Assembly (NCBI GenBank): GCA_964019415.1 | Contig: OZ025884.1 | Span: 1 to 64,000 of the forward strand | DNA: 64,000 nucleotides | Direction of reading: 5' to 3' | From: Ianthella basta | Lineage: Eukaryota; Porifera; Demospongiae; Verongiida; Ianthellidae | Shown: piece by piece, positions 13,641 to 28,500 of the stretch | How the letters are laid out: each line of letters opens with the position of its first letter | Position numbering within the stretch: position 1 is the stretch's first letter | Program-made: the position numbers and the translations under genes | Notes under the pieces: model-generated | Database searches by the model: none | What the model saw: only the letters and a program-made list of their open reading frames with translations | Told to the model about the DNA's origin: nothing

Positions 13641-16600
13641 GGTAAGATTTGGCAATATTGGGAAAGATATGACAAGGTAAGATTTGGCAATATTTGGAAA
13701 GATATGACAAGGTAAGAATAGGCAAGATTTCGCAAGATATGACAAGGTAAGATTAGGAAAGATCTGGCAAGATATGACGAGGTAAGATTTGGCAATATTT
13801 GGATAGATATGACAAGGTAAGAATAGGCAAGATTTGGCAAGATATGAGAAGGTAAAATTAAGCAAGATTTGGTAAGATATGACGGTGAAATTAGGCAAGA
13901 TTAGGCAAGATATGACAAGGTAAGATTAAGCAAGATTAGGCAAGATAAGACAAAGTAAGATTTGGCAAGATTTGGTAAGATATGACAAGGTAAAATTAGG
14001 CAAGATTTGGCAAGATAAGACAAGGTAAGATTAGGCAAGATTAGGCTAGACATGACAAGGTAAGATTAGGCATGATTTGGCAATATATGACGAGGTAAGA
14101 TTAAGCAAGATTTGGCAAGTTATGACAAGGTAAGATTAAGCAAGATTAGGCAAGATATGACAAGGTAGGATTAAGCAAGATTAGGCAAGATATGACAAGG
14201 TAAGATTAGGCAAGATCTGGCAAGATATAACAAGGTAAGATTAGGGAAGATTAGGGAAGATATGACAAGGTAAAATTAGGCAAGATTAGGCAAGATATGA
14301 CAATGTAAGATTAGGCAAGATTTGGCAAGATATGACAAGGTAAGATTTGGCAAGATCTGGCAAGATATGACAAGGTATAATTAGGCAAGATTTGGCAAGA
14401 TATGACAAGTTAAGATTAAGCAAGATTTGGTAAGATATGACGAGGTAAGATTAAAGAAGATTTGGCAAGATATGACAAGGTAAGATTAAGCAAGATTAGG
14501 CAAGATATGACAAGGTAAAATTTGGCAAGATATGACAGGTAAGATTAAGCAAGATTAGGCAAGATATGACAAGGTAGGATTAAGCAAGATTAGGCAAGAT
14601 ATGACAAGGCAAGATTAGGCAAGAGTAGGCAAGATATGACAATGTAAGATTAGGCAAGATAAGGCAAAATATGACAAGGTAAGATTAGGCAAGATTTGGC
14701 AAGATATGACAAGGTAAGATTAAGCAAGATTTGGCAAGATATGACACGGTAGGATTAAGATAGATTTGGCAAGATATGACACGGTAAAATTAAGCAAGAT
14801 TAGGCAAGCTATGACAAGGTAAGATTTGGCAAGCTTTGGCAAGATATGACAAGGTAAAATTAGGCAAGAGTAGGCAAGATATGACAATGTAAGATTAGGC
14901 AAGATAAGGCAAAATATGACAAGGTAAGATTAGGCAAGATTTGGCAAGATATGACAAGGTAAGATTAAGCAAGATTTGGCAAGATATGACACGGTATAAT
15001 TAAGCAAGATTAGGCTAGCTATGACATGGTAAGATTTGGCAAGATTTGGCAAATTATGACAAGATAAAATTAGGCAAGATTTGGCAAGATATGACAAGGT
15101 AAGATTAGGCAAGATTTGGCAAGATATGACAAGGTAAGATTAAGCAAGATTAAGCAAGATATGATAAGGCAGGATTAAGCAAGATTAGGAAAGATATGAC
15201 AACGTAAGATAAGGCAAGATCAAGCAATATATGACAAACTAAGATTTTGCAAGATTTGGCAAGATATGACATGGTAAGATTCAGTAAGATTTGGCAAGAT
15301 ATGACAAGGTAAGATTAAGCAAGATTAAGCAAGATATGATAAGGCAGGATTAAGCAAGTTTAGGCAAGATATGACAATGTAAGATTGGGCAAGATTAGGC
15401 AAGATATGACAAGGTAAGATTTGGCAAGATTTGGCAGGATATGACAAGGTAAATTAGGTAACATATGGCAAGATATGACAAGGTAAGATTACGCAGGATT
15501 TAGTAAGATATGACAAGGTAGCATTAAACAAGATTTGGCAAGATATGATGAAGTAAGATTAAGCAAGATTTGGCAAGTTATGATACCGTAAATTAAGCAA
15601 GATTAGGAAAGGTATGACAAGGTAAGATTTGGCAAGATTTGGCAAGATATGACAAGGTAAGATTTGGCAAGATTTGGCAAGATATGACAAGGTAAGATTA
15701 GGCAAGATTTAGCAAGATATGACAATGTAAGATTTGGCAAGATGTAGCAAGATATGACAAGGTGAGATTAAGCAAGATTTGGCAAGATTTGACGAGGTAA
15801 AATTAAGCAAGATTAGGCAAGATATGACAAGGAAAGATTTGGCAAGATTTGGCGAGATTTGAAAAGGTAAGATCTGGCAAGATATGACAGGTACTTTCTG
15901 GCAAGATACGACAAAGTAGGATCTGGCAAGAAATGACAAAGTAAAATTTCGCAGGATATGACAAAGTAAAATTATGCAAGATTAGGCAAGATATGACAAG
16001 TTAAGATTAGGCTAGATCAGGCAAGATATGAGAAGGTAAGATTTGGCAAGATTTGGTAAGATATGACAAGGTAAAATTAGGCTAGATTAGGCAAGATATG
16101 ACAATGTAAGATTAGGCAAGATATGGCAAGATATGACAAGGTAAAATTAGGCAAGATATGGGAAGATATGACAAGGTAAAATTAGGCTAGATTAGGCAAG
16201 ATATGACAATGTAAGATTAGGCAAGATATGACAAGGTAAGATTTGGCAAGATTTGGCAAGATATGACAAGGTAAGATTTGGCAAGATTTGGCAAAATATG
16301 ACAAGGTAAGATTTAGCAAGATTTGGCAGGATATGACAAGGTAAGATTAAGCAAGATTTGTCAAGATATGACAACGTAAGATTAAGCAAGATAGGCAAGA
16401 TATGACAAGGTAGGATTAAGCAAGATTAGGCTAGATATGACAAGGTAAGATTAGTCAAGATCTGGCAAGATATGACAAGGTAAGATTAGTCAAGATTTGG
16501 CAAGATATGACAAGGTAAAATTAGGCAAGATTAGGCAAGATATGACAATGTAAGATTGGGCAAGATTAGGCAAGATATGACAAGGTAAGATTCGGCAAGA

Positions 16601-19019
16601 TTTGGCAAGAAATATCAAGGTAAAATTAGGCAAGATTTGGCAAGATATGACAATGTAAGATTAAGCAAGATTTAGCAAGATATGACGAGGAAAGATTAAG
16701 GAAGATTTGGCAAGATATGACAAGGTAAGATTAAGCAAGATTAGGCAAGATATGACAAGGTAAGATTTGGCAAGATATGATAAGGTAAGATTTGGCAAGA
16801 TTTGGCAAGATATGACAAGGTAAAATTAGGCAAGATTAAGCAAGATATGACAATGTAAGATTAAGCAAGATTAGGCAAGATATGACAATGTAAGATTAGG
16901 CAAGATTTGGCAAGATATGACAAGGTGAAATTTGGCAACATTAAGCAAGATATGACAAGGTAAGATTAAGCAAGATTTGGCAAGAAATGACGAGGTAAGA
17001 TTAAAAAAGATTTGGCAAGATATGACAATGTAAGATTAAGCAAGATTAGGCAAGATATGACAAGGTAAGATTTGGCAAGATTTGGCATGATATGACAAGG
17101 TAAAATTAGGCAAGATTTGGCAAGATATGACAAGGTAAGATTAGGCAAGATTAGGCAAGATATGACAAGATAAAATTAGGCAAGATTTGGCAAGATATGA
17201 CGAGGTAAGATTAAGCAAGATTAGGCAAGAAATGATGAGGTAAGATTAAGGAAGATTTGGCAAGATATGACAAGGTAAGATTAAGCAAGATTAGGCAAGA
17301 TATGACAATGTAAGATTAGGCAAGATTAGGCAAGATATGACAAGATAAAATTAGGCAAGATTTGGCAAGATATGACGAGGTAAGATTAAGCAAGATTTGG
17401 CAAGATATGACGAGGTAAGATTAAGCAAGATTTGGCAAGATATGACAAGGCAAGATTAAGCAAGATTAAGCAAAATATGACAAGGTAAGATTTGGCAAGA
17501 TTTGGCAAGATATGACAAGGTAAAATTAGGCAAGATTAAGCAAGATATGACAATGTAAGATTGGGTGAGATTAGGCAAGATATGACAAGGTAAAATTTGG
17601 CAAGATTTGGCAAGATATATCAAGGTAAAATTAGGCAAGATTCGGCAACATATGACAATGTAAGATTAAGCAAGATTTGGCAAGATATGACGAGGAAAGA
17701 TTAAGGAAGATTTGGCAAGTTATGACAAGGTGAGATTAAGCAAGATTTGGCAAGATATGACAAGGTAAGATTTGGCAAGATATGACAAGGTAAGATTTGG
17801 CAAGATTTAGCAAGATATGACAAGGTAAATTTAGGCAAGATTAAGCAAGATATGACAATGTAAGATTAAGCAAAATTAGGCAAGATATGACAATGTAAGA
17901 TTAGGCAAGATTTGGCAGGATATGACAAGGTAAAATTAGGCAAGATTTGGCAAGATATGACAAGGTAAGATTAAGCAAGATTTGGCAAGAAATGACGAGG
18001 TAAGATTAAGGAAGATTTGGCAAGATATGACAAGGTAAGGTTAAGCAAGATTAGGCAAGATATGACAAGGTAAGATTTGGCAAGATTTGGCATGATATGA
18101 CAAGGTAAAATTAGGCAAGATTAGGCAAGATATGACAATGTAAGATTAGGCAAGATTAGGCAAGATATGACGAGGTAAGATTAAGCAAGATTTGGCAAGA
18201 AATGACGAGGAAAGATTTAGAAAGATGTGGCAAGATATGACAATGTAAGATTAAGCAAGATAGGCAAGATATGACAAGGTAAGATTTGGTAAGATTTGGC
18301 ATAATATGACAAGGTAAAATTAGGTAAGATTAGGCAAGATATGACAATGTAAGATTAGGCAAGATTAGGCAAGATATGACAAGATAAAATTAGGCAGCAT
18401 TTGGCATGATATGACAAGGTAATATTAGGCAAGATTTGGCAAGATATGACGAGGTAAGATTAAGCAAGATTTGGCAAGATATGACGAGGTAAGATTAAGA
18501 AAGATCTGGCAAGATATGACAAGGTTAGATTAAGACAGATTAGGCAAGATATGATAAGGCAGGATTAAGTAAGATTAGGTAAGATATGACAAGGTAAGAT
18601 TAGGCAAGATCTGGCAATATATGACAAGGTTAGATTTGGCAAGATTTGGCAAGATATGACAAGATAAAATTAGGCAAGATTAAGCAAGATATGACAATGT
18701 AAGATTAGGCAAGATTAAGCAAGATATGACAAGGTAAGATTAGGCAAGATTTGGCAGGATATGACAAAGTAAAATTAGGCAAGATATGGCAAGATATGAC
18801 AAGGTAAGATTACCCAAGATTTGGCAAGATATGACAAGGTAAGATTAAGCAAGATTTGTCAAGATATGACAAGGTAAGATTAAGCAAGATAAGCAAGATA
18901 TGACAAGGTAAGATTTGGCAAGATTTGGCATGATATGACAAGGTAAAATTAGGCAAGATTAGGTAAGATATGACAATGTAAGATTAGGCAAGATTAGGCA
19001 AGATATGACAAGATGAAAT

Positions 19020-20100
19020 TAGGCAAGATTTGGCAAGAAATGACGAGGTAAGATTAAGCAAGATTTGGCAAGATATGACAAGGTAAGATTACGCAAGATA
19101 GGCAAGATATGACAAGGTAAGATTTGGCAAGATTTGGCATGAAATCACAAAGTAAAATTAGGGAAGATTAGGGAAGATATGACAATGTAAGATTAGGCAA
19201 GATTAGGCAAGATATGACAAGATAAAATTAGGCAAGATTTAGCAAGATATAACAAGGTAAGATTAGGCAAGATTTGGCAAGATATGACAAGGTAAGATTA
19301 AGCAAGATTTGGCAAGATATGACGAGGTAAGATTAAGCAAGATTTAGCAAGATATGACAAGGTAAGATTAAGCAAGATTAGGCAAGATATGACAAGGCAG
19401 GATTAAGCAAGATTAGGCAAGATATGACAAGGTAAGATTAGGCAAGATCTGGCAAGATATGACAAGGTAAGATTTGGCAAGATTTGGCAAGATATGACAA
19501 GGTAAAAGTAGGCAAGATTAAGCAAGATAAGACAATGCAAGATTAGGCAAGATTTGGCAAGAAATGACGAGGTAAGATTAAGCAAGATTTGGCAAGATAT
19601 GACAAGGTAAGATTACGCAAGATAGGCAAGCTATGACAAGGTAAGATTTGGCAAGATTTGGCATGAAATCACAAAGTAAAATTAGGGAAGATTAGGGAAG
19701 ATATGACAATGTAAGATTAGGCAAGATTAGGCAAGATATGACAAGATAAAATTAGGCAAGATTTAGCAAGATAGAACAAGGTAAGATTAGGCAAGATTTG
19801 GCAAGATATGACAAGGTAAGATTAAGCAAGATTTGGCAAGATATGACGAGGTAAGATTAAGCAAGATTAAGCAAGATATGACTAGGTAAGATTAAGCAAG
19901 ATTAGGCAAGATATGACAAGGCAGGATTAAGCAAGATTAGGCAAGATATGACAAGGTAAGATTAGGCAAGATCTGGCAATATATGACAAGGTAAGATTTG
20001 GCAAGATTTGGCAAGATATGACAAGATAAAAGTAGGCAAGATTAAGCAAGATAAGACAATGCAAGATTAGGCAAGATTAGGCAAGATATGACAAGGTAAG
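19020..20100. repeat. 524-bp tandem duplication in the satellite
   Basis: GATTACGCAAGATAGG occurs at 19,087 and 19,611, 524 bp apart (15 units less one base). It is followed in both copies by the unusual variants GAAATCACAAAG and AGGGAAGATTAGGG. Copy edges are approximate. Confidence 0.75.
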
Positions 20101-20339
20101 ATTTGGCAAGATTTGGCAGGATATGACAAGGTAAAATTAGGCAAGATATAACAAGATATGACAAGGTAAGATTGCGCAAGATATGGCAAGATATGACAAG
20201 GTAAGATTAAGCAAGATTTGGCAAGATATGACGAGGTCAGATTAAGCAAGATTTGGCAAGATATGACGAGGTAAGATTAAGCAAGATTTGGCAAGATATG
20301 ACAAGGTAAGATTAAACAAGATTTGGCAATCTTTGACGA

Positions 20340-22560
20340 GTTAAAATAAAGCAAGATTTGGCAAGATATGACAAGGTAAGATTTGGCAAGATATGACAAG
20401 GTAAGATCTGACAAGATATGACGAGGTAAGATTAAGCAAGATTTGGCAAGATATGACAAGGTAAGATTTGGCAAGATTTGGCGAGATTTGAAAAGGTAAG
20501 ATCTGGCAAGAAATGATAGGTACTATCTGGCAAGATACGACAAAGTAGGATCTGGCAAGAAATGACAAAGTAAGATTTCGCAGGAAATGACAAGGTAAAA
20601 TTATGCAAGATTAGGCACGATATGACAAGTAAAGATTAGGCTAGATCAGGCAAGATATGACAAGGAAAGATTTGGCAAGATTTGGTAAGATATGACAAGG
20701 AAAAATTATGCAAGATTAGGCAAGATATGACAATGTAAGATTAGGCAAGTTATGACAAGGTAAGATTAAGCAAGATTTGGCAAGATATGACAAGGTAAGA
20801 TTAAGCATGATAAGGCAAGATATGACAAGGTAGGATTAAGCAAGATTAGGCAAGATATGACAAGGTAAGATTAGGCAAGATCTGGCAAGATATGACAAGG
20901 TAAGATTTGGCAAAATTAGGCAAGATATGACAATGTAAGATTAGGAAAGAGTAGGCAAGATATGACAGTGTAAGATTAGGCAAGATTAGGCAAGATATGA
21001 CAAATTAAGATTAGGTAAGATTTGGCAAGATATCACAAGGTAAAATTAGGCAAGATTTGGCAAGATATGACGAGGTAAGATTAAGCAAGATTTGGCAAGA
21101 TATGACGAGGTAAGATTAAGAAAGATTAGTCAAGATATGACAAGGTAAGATTAAGCAAGATTTGGCAAGATATGACAATGTAAGATTAAGCAAGATTTGG
21201 CAAGATATGACAAGGTAAGATTTGGCAAGATTTGGCAAGATATGACAAGGTAAGATTTGACAAGATTAGGCAAGATATGACAAGGTAAGATTTGGCAAGA
21301 TTTAGCAAGATTTGACAAGGTAAGATTTGGCAAGATTTGGCAAGATATGACAAGGAAAGATTAGGCAAGATTTGGCAAGATATAACAAGGTAAGATTTGG
21401 CAAGATTTAGCAAGATATGACAAGGTAAGATTTGGCAAGATTTGGCAAGATATGACAAGGTAAAATTAGGCAAGATTAGGCAAGATATGACGAGGTAAGA
21501 TTAGGCAAGATTTGGCAAGACATAACAAGGTAAAATTAGGCAAGATGTGGCAAGATATGACAAGGTAAGATTTGGCAAGATTTGGCAAGATATGACAAGG
21601 TAAAATTAAGCAAGATTAGGCAAGATAGGACGAGGTAAGATTAAGCAAGATTTGGCAAGATATGACAAGGTAAGATTAAGCATGATAAGGCAAGATATGA
21701 CAAGGTAGGATTAAGCAAGATTAGGCAAGATATGACAAGGTAAGATTAGGCAAGATCTGGCAAGATATGACAAGGTAAGATTTGGCAAAATTAGGCAAGA
21801 TATGACAATGTAAGATTAGGAAAGAGTAGGCAAGATATGACAGTGTAAGATTAGGCAAGATTAGGCAAGATATGACAAATTAAGATTAGGTAAGATTTGG
21901 CAAGATATCACAAGGTAAAATTAGGCAAGATTTGGCAAGATATGACGAGGTAAGATTAAGCAAGATTTGGCAAGATATGACGAGGTAAGATTAAGAAAGA
22001 TTAGTCAAGATATGACAAGGTAAGATTAAGCAAGATTTGGCAAGATATGACAATGTAAGATTAAGCAAGATTTGGCAAGATATGACAAGGTAAGATTTGG
22101 CAAGATTTGGCAAGATATGACAAGGTAAGATTTGACAAGATTAGGCAAGATATGACAAGGTAAGATTTGGCAAGATTTAGCAAGATTTGACAAGGTAAGA
22201 TTTGGCAAGATTTGGCAAGATATGACAAGGAAAGATTAGGCAAGATTTGGCAAGATATAACAAGGTAAGATTTGGCAAGATTTAGCAAGATATGACAAGG
22301 TAAGATTTGGCAAGATTTGGCAAGATATGACAAGGTAAAATTAGGCAAGATTAGGCAAGATATGACGAGGTAAGATTAGGCAAGATTTGGCAAGACATAA
22401 CAAGGTAAAATTAGGCAAGATGTGGCAAGATATGACAAGGTAAGATTTGGCAAGATTTGGCAAGATATGACAAGGTAAAATTAAGCAAGATTAGGCAAGA
22501 TAGGACGAGGTAAGATTAGGCAAGATTTGGCAAGATATGATAAGGTAAAATTAAGCAAGA
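20340..22560. repeat. 875-bp (25-unit) tandem duplication
   Basis: GATTAAGCATGATAAGG occurs at 20,799 and 21,674, exactly 875 bp apart, which is 25 units of 35. The text between is nearly unchanged over two copies. A third, shorter relative starts near 27,649: the same marker is at 28,101, about 7.3 kb from the first. Confidence 0.88.
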
Positions 22561-25500
22561 TTAGGCAATATATGACGAGGTAAGATTAGGCAAGATTTGG
22601 CAGGACATAACAAGATAAAATTAGGCAAGATTTGGAATGATATGACGAGGTAAGATTAAGCAAGATTTGGCAAGACATGACAAGGTAAGATTAGGGCAGA
22701 TTTGGCAAGATATGACAAGGTAAGATTAAGCAAGATTTGGCAAGATATGACAAGGTAAGATTTGGCAAGATTTGGCAAGATATGACAAGGTAAGATTTGG
22801 CAAGATTTGGCAAAATATGACAAGGAAAGATTTGGCAAGATTTGGCAAGATATGACAAGGTTAGATTTAGCATGATTTGGCAAGATATGACAAGGTAAAA
22901 TTAGGCAAGATTAGGCAAGATATGACAAGGTAAGATTAAACAAGATTAGGCAAGATGTGACAAGGAAAGATTAAGCAAGATTAGGCATGATATGACAAGG
23001 TAAGATTAAGCAAGATTAGGCATGATATGACAAGGTAAGATTTAGCAAGATCTGGCAAGATATGACAAGGTAAGATTTGGCAAGATTGGGCAAGATATGA
23101 CAAGGTAAAAATAGGCAAGATTAGGCAAGATATGACAATGTAAGATTAGGCAAGATTAGGCAAGATATGACAAGGTACGATTAGGCAAGATTTGGCAAGA
23201 TATGACAAGGTAAGATTAAGCAAGATTTGGCAAGATGAGACGAGATAAATTAAGGAAGGTTTATCAAGATAGGACAAGGTAAGATTAAGCAAGATTAGGC
23301 AAGCTATGACAAGGTAAGATTTGGCAAGATTTGGTAAGATATGACAAGGTAAGATTTGGCAAGATTTAGCAAGATATGACAAGGTAAAATTAAGCTAGAT
23401 TAGGCAAGATATGACAATGTAAGATTAGGCAAGATTTGGCAAGATATGACAAGGTAAGATTAAGCAAGATTTGGCAAGATATGACAAGGTAAGATTTGGC
23501 AAGATATGGCAAGATATGACAAGGTAAAATTAGGCAAGATTAGGCAAGATATGACAAGGTAAGATTCGGCAAGATTAGGCAATATATGACAAAGAAAGAT
23601 TCGGCAAGATTTGGCAAGATATGACAAGGTAAGATTAAGCAAGATTAGGCAAGATATGACAAGGTAGGATTAAGCAAGATTAGGCAAGATATGACAAGGA
23701 AAGATTTAGCAAGATTTGGCAAGATAGAACAAGCTAAAATTAGGCAAGATTTTGAAAGTTATGACAAGGTAAGATTAAGCAAGATTTGGCAAAGTATGAC
23801 GAAGTTAGATTAAGGAAAATTTGGCAAGATATGACATGGTAAGATTAAGCAAGATTTTGCCAGATATGACAAGGTAAGATTTGGCAAGACATGGCAAGGT
23901 AAGATTTGGCAAGATTTGGCAAAATATGACAAGGAAAGATAAAGCAAGATTAGGCAGATATGACAAGGTAAGATTTGGCAAGATTTGGCAAGATATGACA
24001 AGGTAAGATTAAGCAAGATTTGGCAAGATATGACAAGGTAAGATTAAGGAAGATTTGGCAAGATATGACAAGGTAAGATTAAGCAAGATTAGGCAAGATA
24101 TGACAAGATAAGATTTGGCAAGATTTGGCATGATATGACAAGGTAAAATTAGGCAAGATTAGGCAAAATATGACAATGTAAGATGTGGCAAAATTAGGCA
24201 AGATATGACTAGATAAAATTAGGCAAGATTTGGCAAGATATGACAAGGTAAGAATAGGCAAGATTTGGCAAGGTATGACAAGGTAAGATTAAGCAAGATT
24301 TGGCAAGATATGATGAGGTGAGATTAGGTAAGATTTGGCGAGATATAACAAGGTAAAATTAGGCAAGATTTGGCAAGATATGACAAGGTAAGATTAAGCA
24401 AGATTTGGCAAGATATGACGAGGAAAGATTAAGGAAGATTTGGCAAGATATGACAAGATAATATTAAGCAAGATTTGGCAAGATATGACAAGGTAAGATT
24501 TGGCAAGATATGACAAGGTAAGATTTGGCAAGATTTGGCAAGATATGACAAGGCAAAATTAGGCAAGATCAGGCAAGATATGACAATGTAAGATTAAGCA
24601 AGATTAGGCAAGATATGACAATGCAAGATTAGGCAAGATTTGGCTAGATATGACAAGGTAAGATTAAGCAAGATTAGGCAAGATATGACGAGGTAAGATT
24701 TGGCAAGATTTGGCATGATATGACGAGGTAAAATTAGGCAAGATTAGGCAAGATATGACAATGTAAGATTAGGCAAGATGAGGCAAGATATGACAAGATA
24801 AAATTAGGCAAGATTTAGCAAGATATGACAAGGTAAGATTAGGCAAGATTTGGCAAGATATGACGAGGTAAGATTAAGCAAGATTTGGCAAGATATGACA
24901 AGGTAAGATTAAGCAAGATTTGTCAAGATATGACAAGGTAAGAGTAAGCAAGATTAAGCAAGATATGACAAGGAAGGATTAAGCAAGATTAGGCAAGATA
25001 TGACAAGGTAAGATTAAGCAAGATCTGGCAAGATATGACAAGGTAAGATTTGGCAAGATATGGCAAGATATGACAATGGAAAATTAGGCAAGATTAGGCA
25101 CGATATGACAATGTAAGATTAGGCAAGTTTAGGCAAGATATGACAAGGTAAGACTTGGTAAGATTTGGCAAGATATGACAAGGTAAAATTAGGCAAGATA
25201 TGGCAACATATGACAAGGTAAGATTAGGCAAGATTTGGCAAGGTATGACAAGGTAAGATTAAGCAAGATTTGGCAAGATATGACAAGGTAAGATTAAGCA
25301 AGATTTGGCAAGATATGACAAGGTAAGATTTGGCAAATTTGGCAAAATATGATAAGCTAAGATTAAGCAACATTTGGCAAGCTATGACAAGGTAAGATTA
25401 AGCAAGATTTGGCAAGATAAGACAAGGTAAGATTTGGAAAGATTTGGCCAGATATGACAAGGTGAGATTAAGCAAGATTTGGCAAAATATGACAAGGTAA

Positions 25501-28500
25501 GATTAGGCAAGATTAGGCAAGATATGACAAGGTAAGATTAGGCAAGATTTGGCAAGATATGATAAGGTAAAATTAGGCAAGATTTGGCAAGATATGACAA
25601 GGTAAGATTAAGCAAGATTAGGCAAAATATAATGAGGAAAGATTAAGGAAGATTTGGCAAGATATGATAAGGTAAGATGAAGCAAGATTTGGCAAGTTAT
25701 AACAAAGTTAGATTAAGCAAGATTTGGCAAGATATGACAAGGTAAGATTTGGCAAGTTTTGTCAAGATATGACAAGGTAAAATTGAACAAGATTTGGCAA
25801 GATATGACAAGGTAAGATTAGGCAAGATTTGGTAAGATTTGACAAGGTAAAATTAGGCAAGATTAGACAAGATATGACAATGTAAGATTAGGCAGGATAT
25901 GACAAGGTCAGATTCGGCAAGATTTGGCAAGATATGACAAAGTTAGATTAAACAAGATTTGGAAAGTTATGACAAGGTAAGATTAAGCAAGATTAGGCAA
26001 GATATTACATGGTAAAATTAGGCAAGATTTGGCAAGATATGACAAGGTAAGATTAAGCAAGATTTGGCAAAATGAGACAAGGTAAGATTTGGCAAGATTT
26101 GGCCAGATATGACAAGGTAAGATTAGGCAAGATTCGGCAAGATATGACAAGGTAAAATTAGGCAAGATTTGGCAAAATATGACAAGGTAAGATTAAGCAA
26201 GATTTGGCAAGATATAACGAGGTAAGATTAAGGAAGATTTGGCAAGATATGACAATGTAAGATTTAGCAAGATTTGGCAAGATATGACAAGATATGACAA
26301 GGTAAGATTAAGCAAGATTTGGTAAGATATGACGGTAAAATTAGGCAAGATTAGGCAAGATATGACAATGTAAGATTAAGCAAGATTAGGCAAGATAAGA
26401 CAAAGTAAGATTTGGCAAGATTTGGCAAGATATGACAAGGTAAAATTAGGCAAGATTTGGCAAGATATGACAAGGTAAGATTAGGCAAGATTTGGTAAGA
26501 CATGACAAGGTAAGATTAGGCAAGATTAGGCAGTATATGACGAGGTAAGATTAAGAAAGATTTGGCAAGTTATGACAATATAAGATTAAGCAAGATTAGG
26601 CAAGATATAACAAGGTAGGATTAAGCAAGATTAGGCAAGATATGACAAGTTAAGATTAGACAAGATCTGGCAAGATATAACAAGGTAAGATTTGGCAAGA
26701 TTTGGCAAGATATGACAAGGTAAAATTAGGCAAGATTAGGCAAGATATGACATTGTAAGATTAGGCAAGATTAGGCAAGATATGACAAGGTAAGATTTGG
26801 CAAGCTCTGGCAAGATATGACAAGGTAAAATTAGGCAAGATTCGGCAAGATATAACAAGGTAAGATTAAGCAAGATTTGGCAAGATTTGATGAGGTAAGA
26901 TTAAGGAAGATTTGGCAAGATATGACAAGGTAAGATTAAGCAAGATTAGGCAAGATATGACAAGGTAGGATTAAGCAAGATTAAGCATGATATGACAAGG
27001 CAAGATTAGGCAAGATCTGGCAAGATATGACAAGGTAAGATTAAGCAAGATTTAGCAAAATATGACAAGGTAAAAATAGGCAATATTTGGCAAGATATGA
27101 CAAGGTAAGATTAAGCAAGATTTGGCAAGATATGACGAGGTAAGATTAAAGAAGATTTGACAAGATATAACAAGGTAAGATTAAGCAAGATTAGGCAAGA
27201 TATGACAAGGTAAGATTTGGCAAGATATGACAAGGTAAGATTAAGCAAGATTAGGCAAGATATGACATGGTAGGATTAAGAAAGATTAGGCAAGATATTA
27301 CAAGGTAGGATTAAGCAAGATTAGGCAAGATATGACCAGGTAAGATTAGGCAAGATTTGGCAAGATATGACAAGGTAAGATTTGGCAAGATTTGGTAAGA
27401 TATGACGGTAAAATTAGGCAACATTAGGCAAGGTATGACAATGTAAGATTAAGCAAGATTAGCCAAGATAAGACAAGGTAAGATTTGGCAAGATATGACA
27501 AGGTAAAATTAGGCAAGATTTGGCAAGATATGACAAGGTAAGATTAAGGAAGATTTGGAGAGATATGACAAGGTAAGATTTGGCAAGATTTGGCAAGATA
27601 TGACAAGGTAACATTAAGCAAGATTTGGCAAGATATGACAAGGTAAGATTAGGCAAGATTTGGCAAGATATGACAAGGTAAGATTTGGCAAGATATGACA
27701 AGGTAAGATCTGACAAGATATGACGAGGTAAGATTAAGCAAGATTTGGCAAGATATGACAAGGTAAGATTTGGCAAGATTTGGCGAGATTTGAAAAGGTA
27801 AGATCTGGCAAGAAATGATAGGTACTATCTGGCAAGATACGACAAAGTAGGATCTGGCAAGAAATGACAAAGTAAGATTTCGCAGGAAATGACAAGGTAA
27901 AATTATGCAAGATTAGGCAAGATATGACAAGTAAAGATTAGGCTAGATCAGGCAAGATATGACAAGGTAAGATTTGGCAAGATTTGGTAAGATATGACAA
28001 GGAAAAATTATGCAAGATTAGGCAAGATATGACAATGTAAGATTAGGCAAGTTATGACAAGGTAAGATTCGGCAAGATTTGGCAAGATATGACAAGGTAA
28101 GATTAAGCATGATAAGGCAAGATATGACAAGGTCGGATTAAGCAAGATTAGGCAAGATATGACAAGGTAAGATTAGGCAAGATCTGGCAAGATATGACAA
28201 GGTAAGATTTGGCAAAATTAGGCAAGATATGACAATGTAAGATTAGGAAAGAGTAGGCAAGATATGACAGTGTAAGATTAGGCAAGATTAGGCAAGATAT
28301 GACAAATTAAGATTAGGTAAGATTTGGCAAGATATCACAAGGTAAAATTAGGCAAGATTTGGCAAGATATGACGAGGTAAGATTAAGCAAGATTTGGCAA
28401 GATATGACGAGGTAAGATTAAGCAAGATTAGTCAAGATATGACAAGGTAAGATTAAGCAAGATTTGGCAAGATATGACAAGGTAAGATTTGGCAAGATTT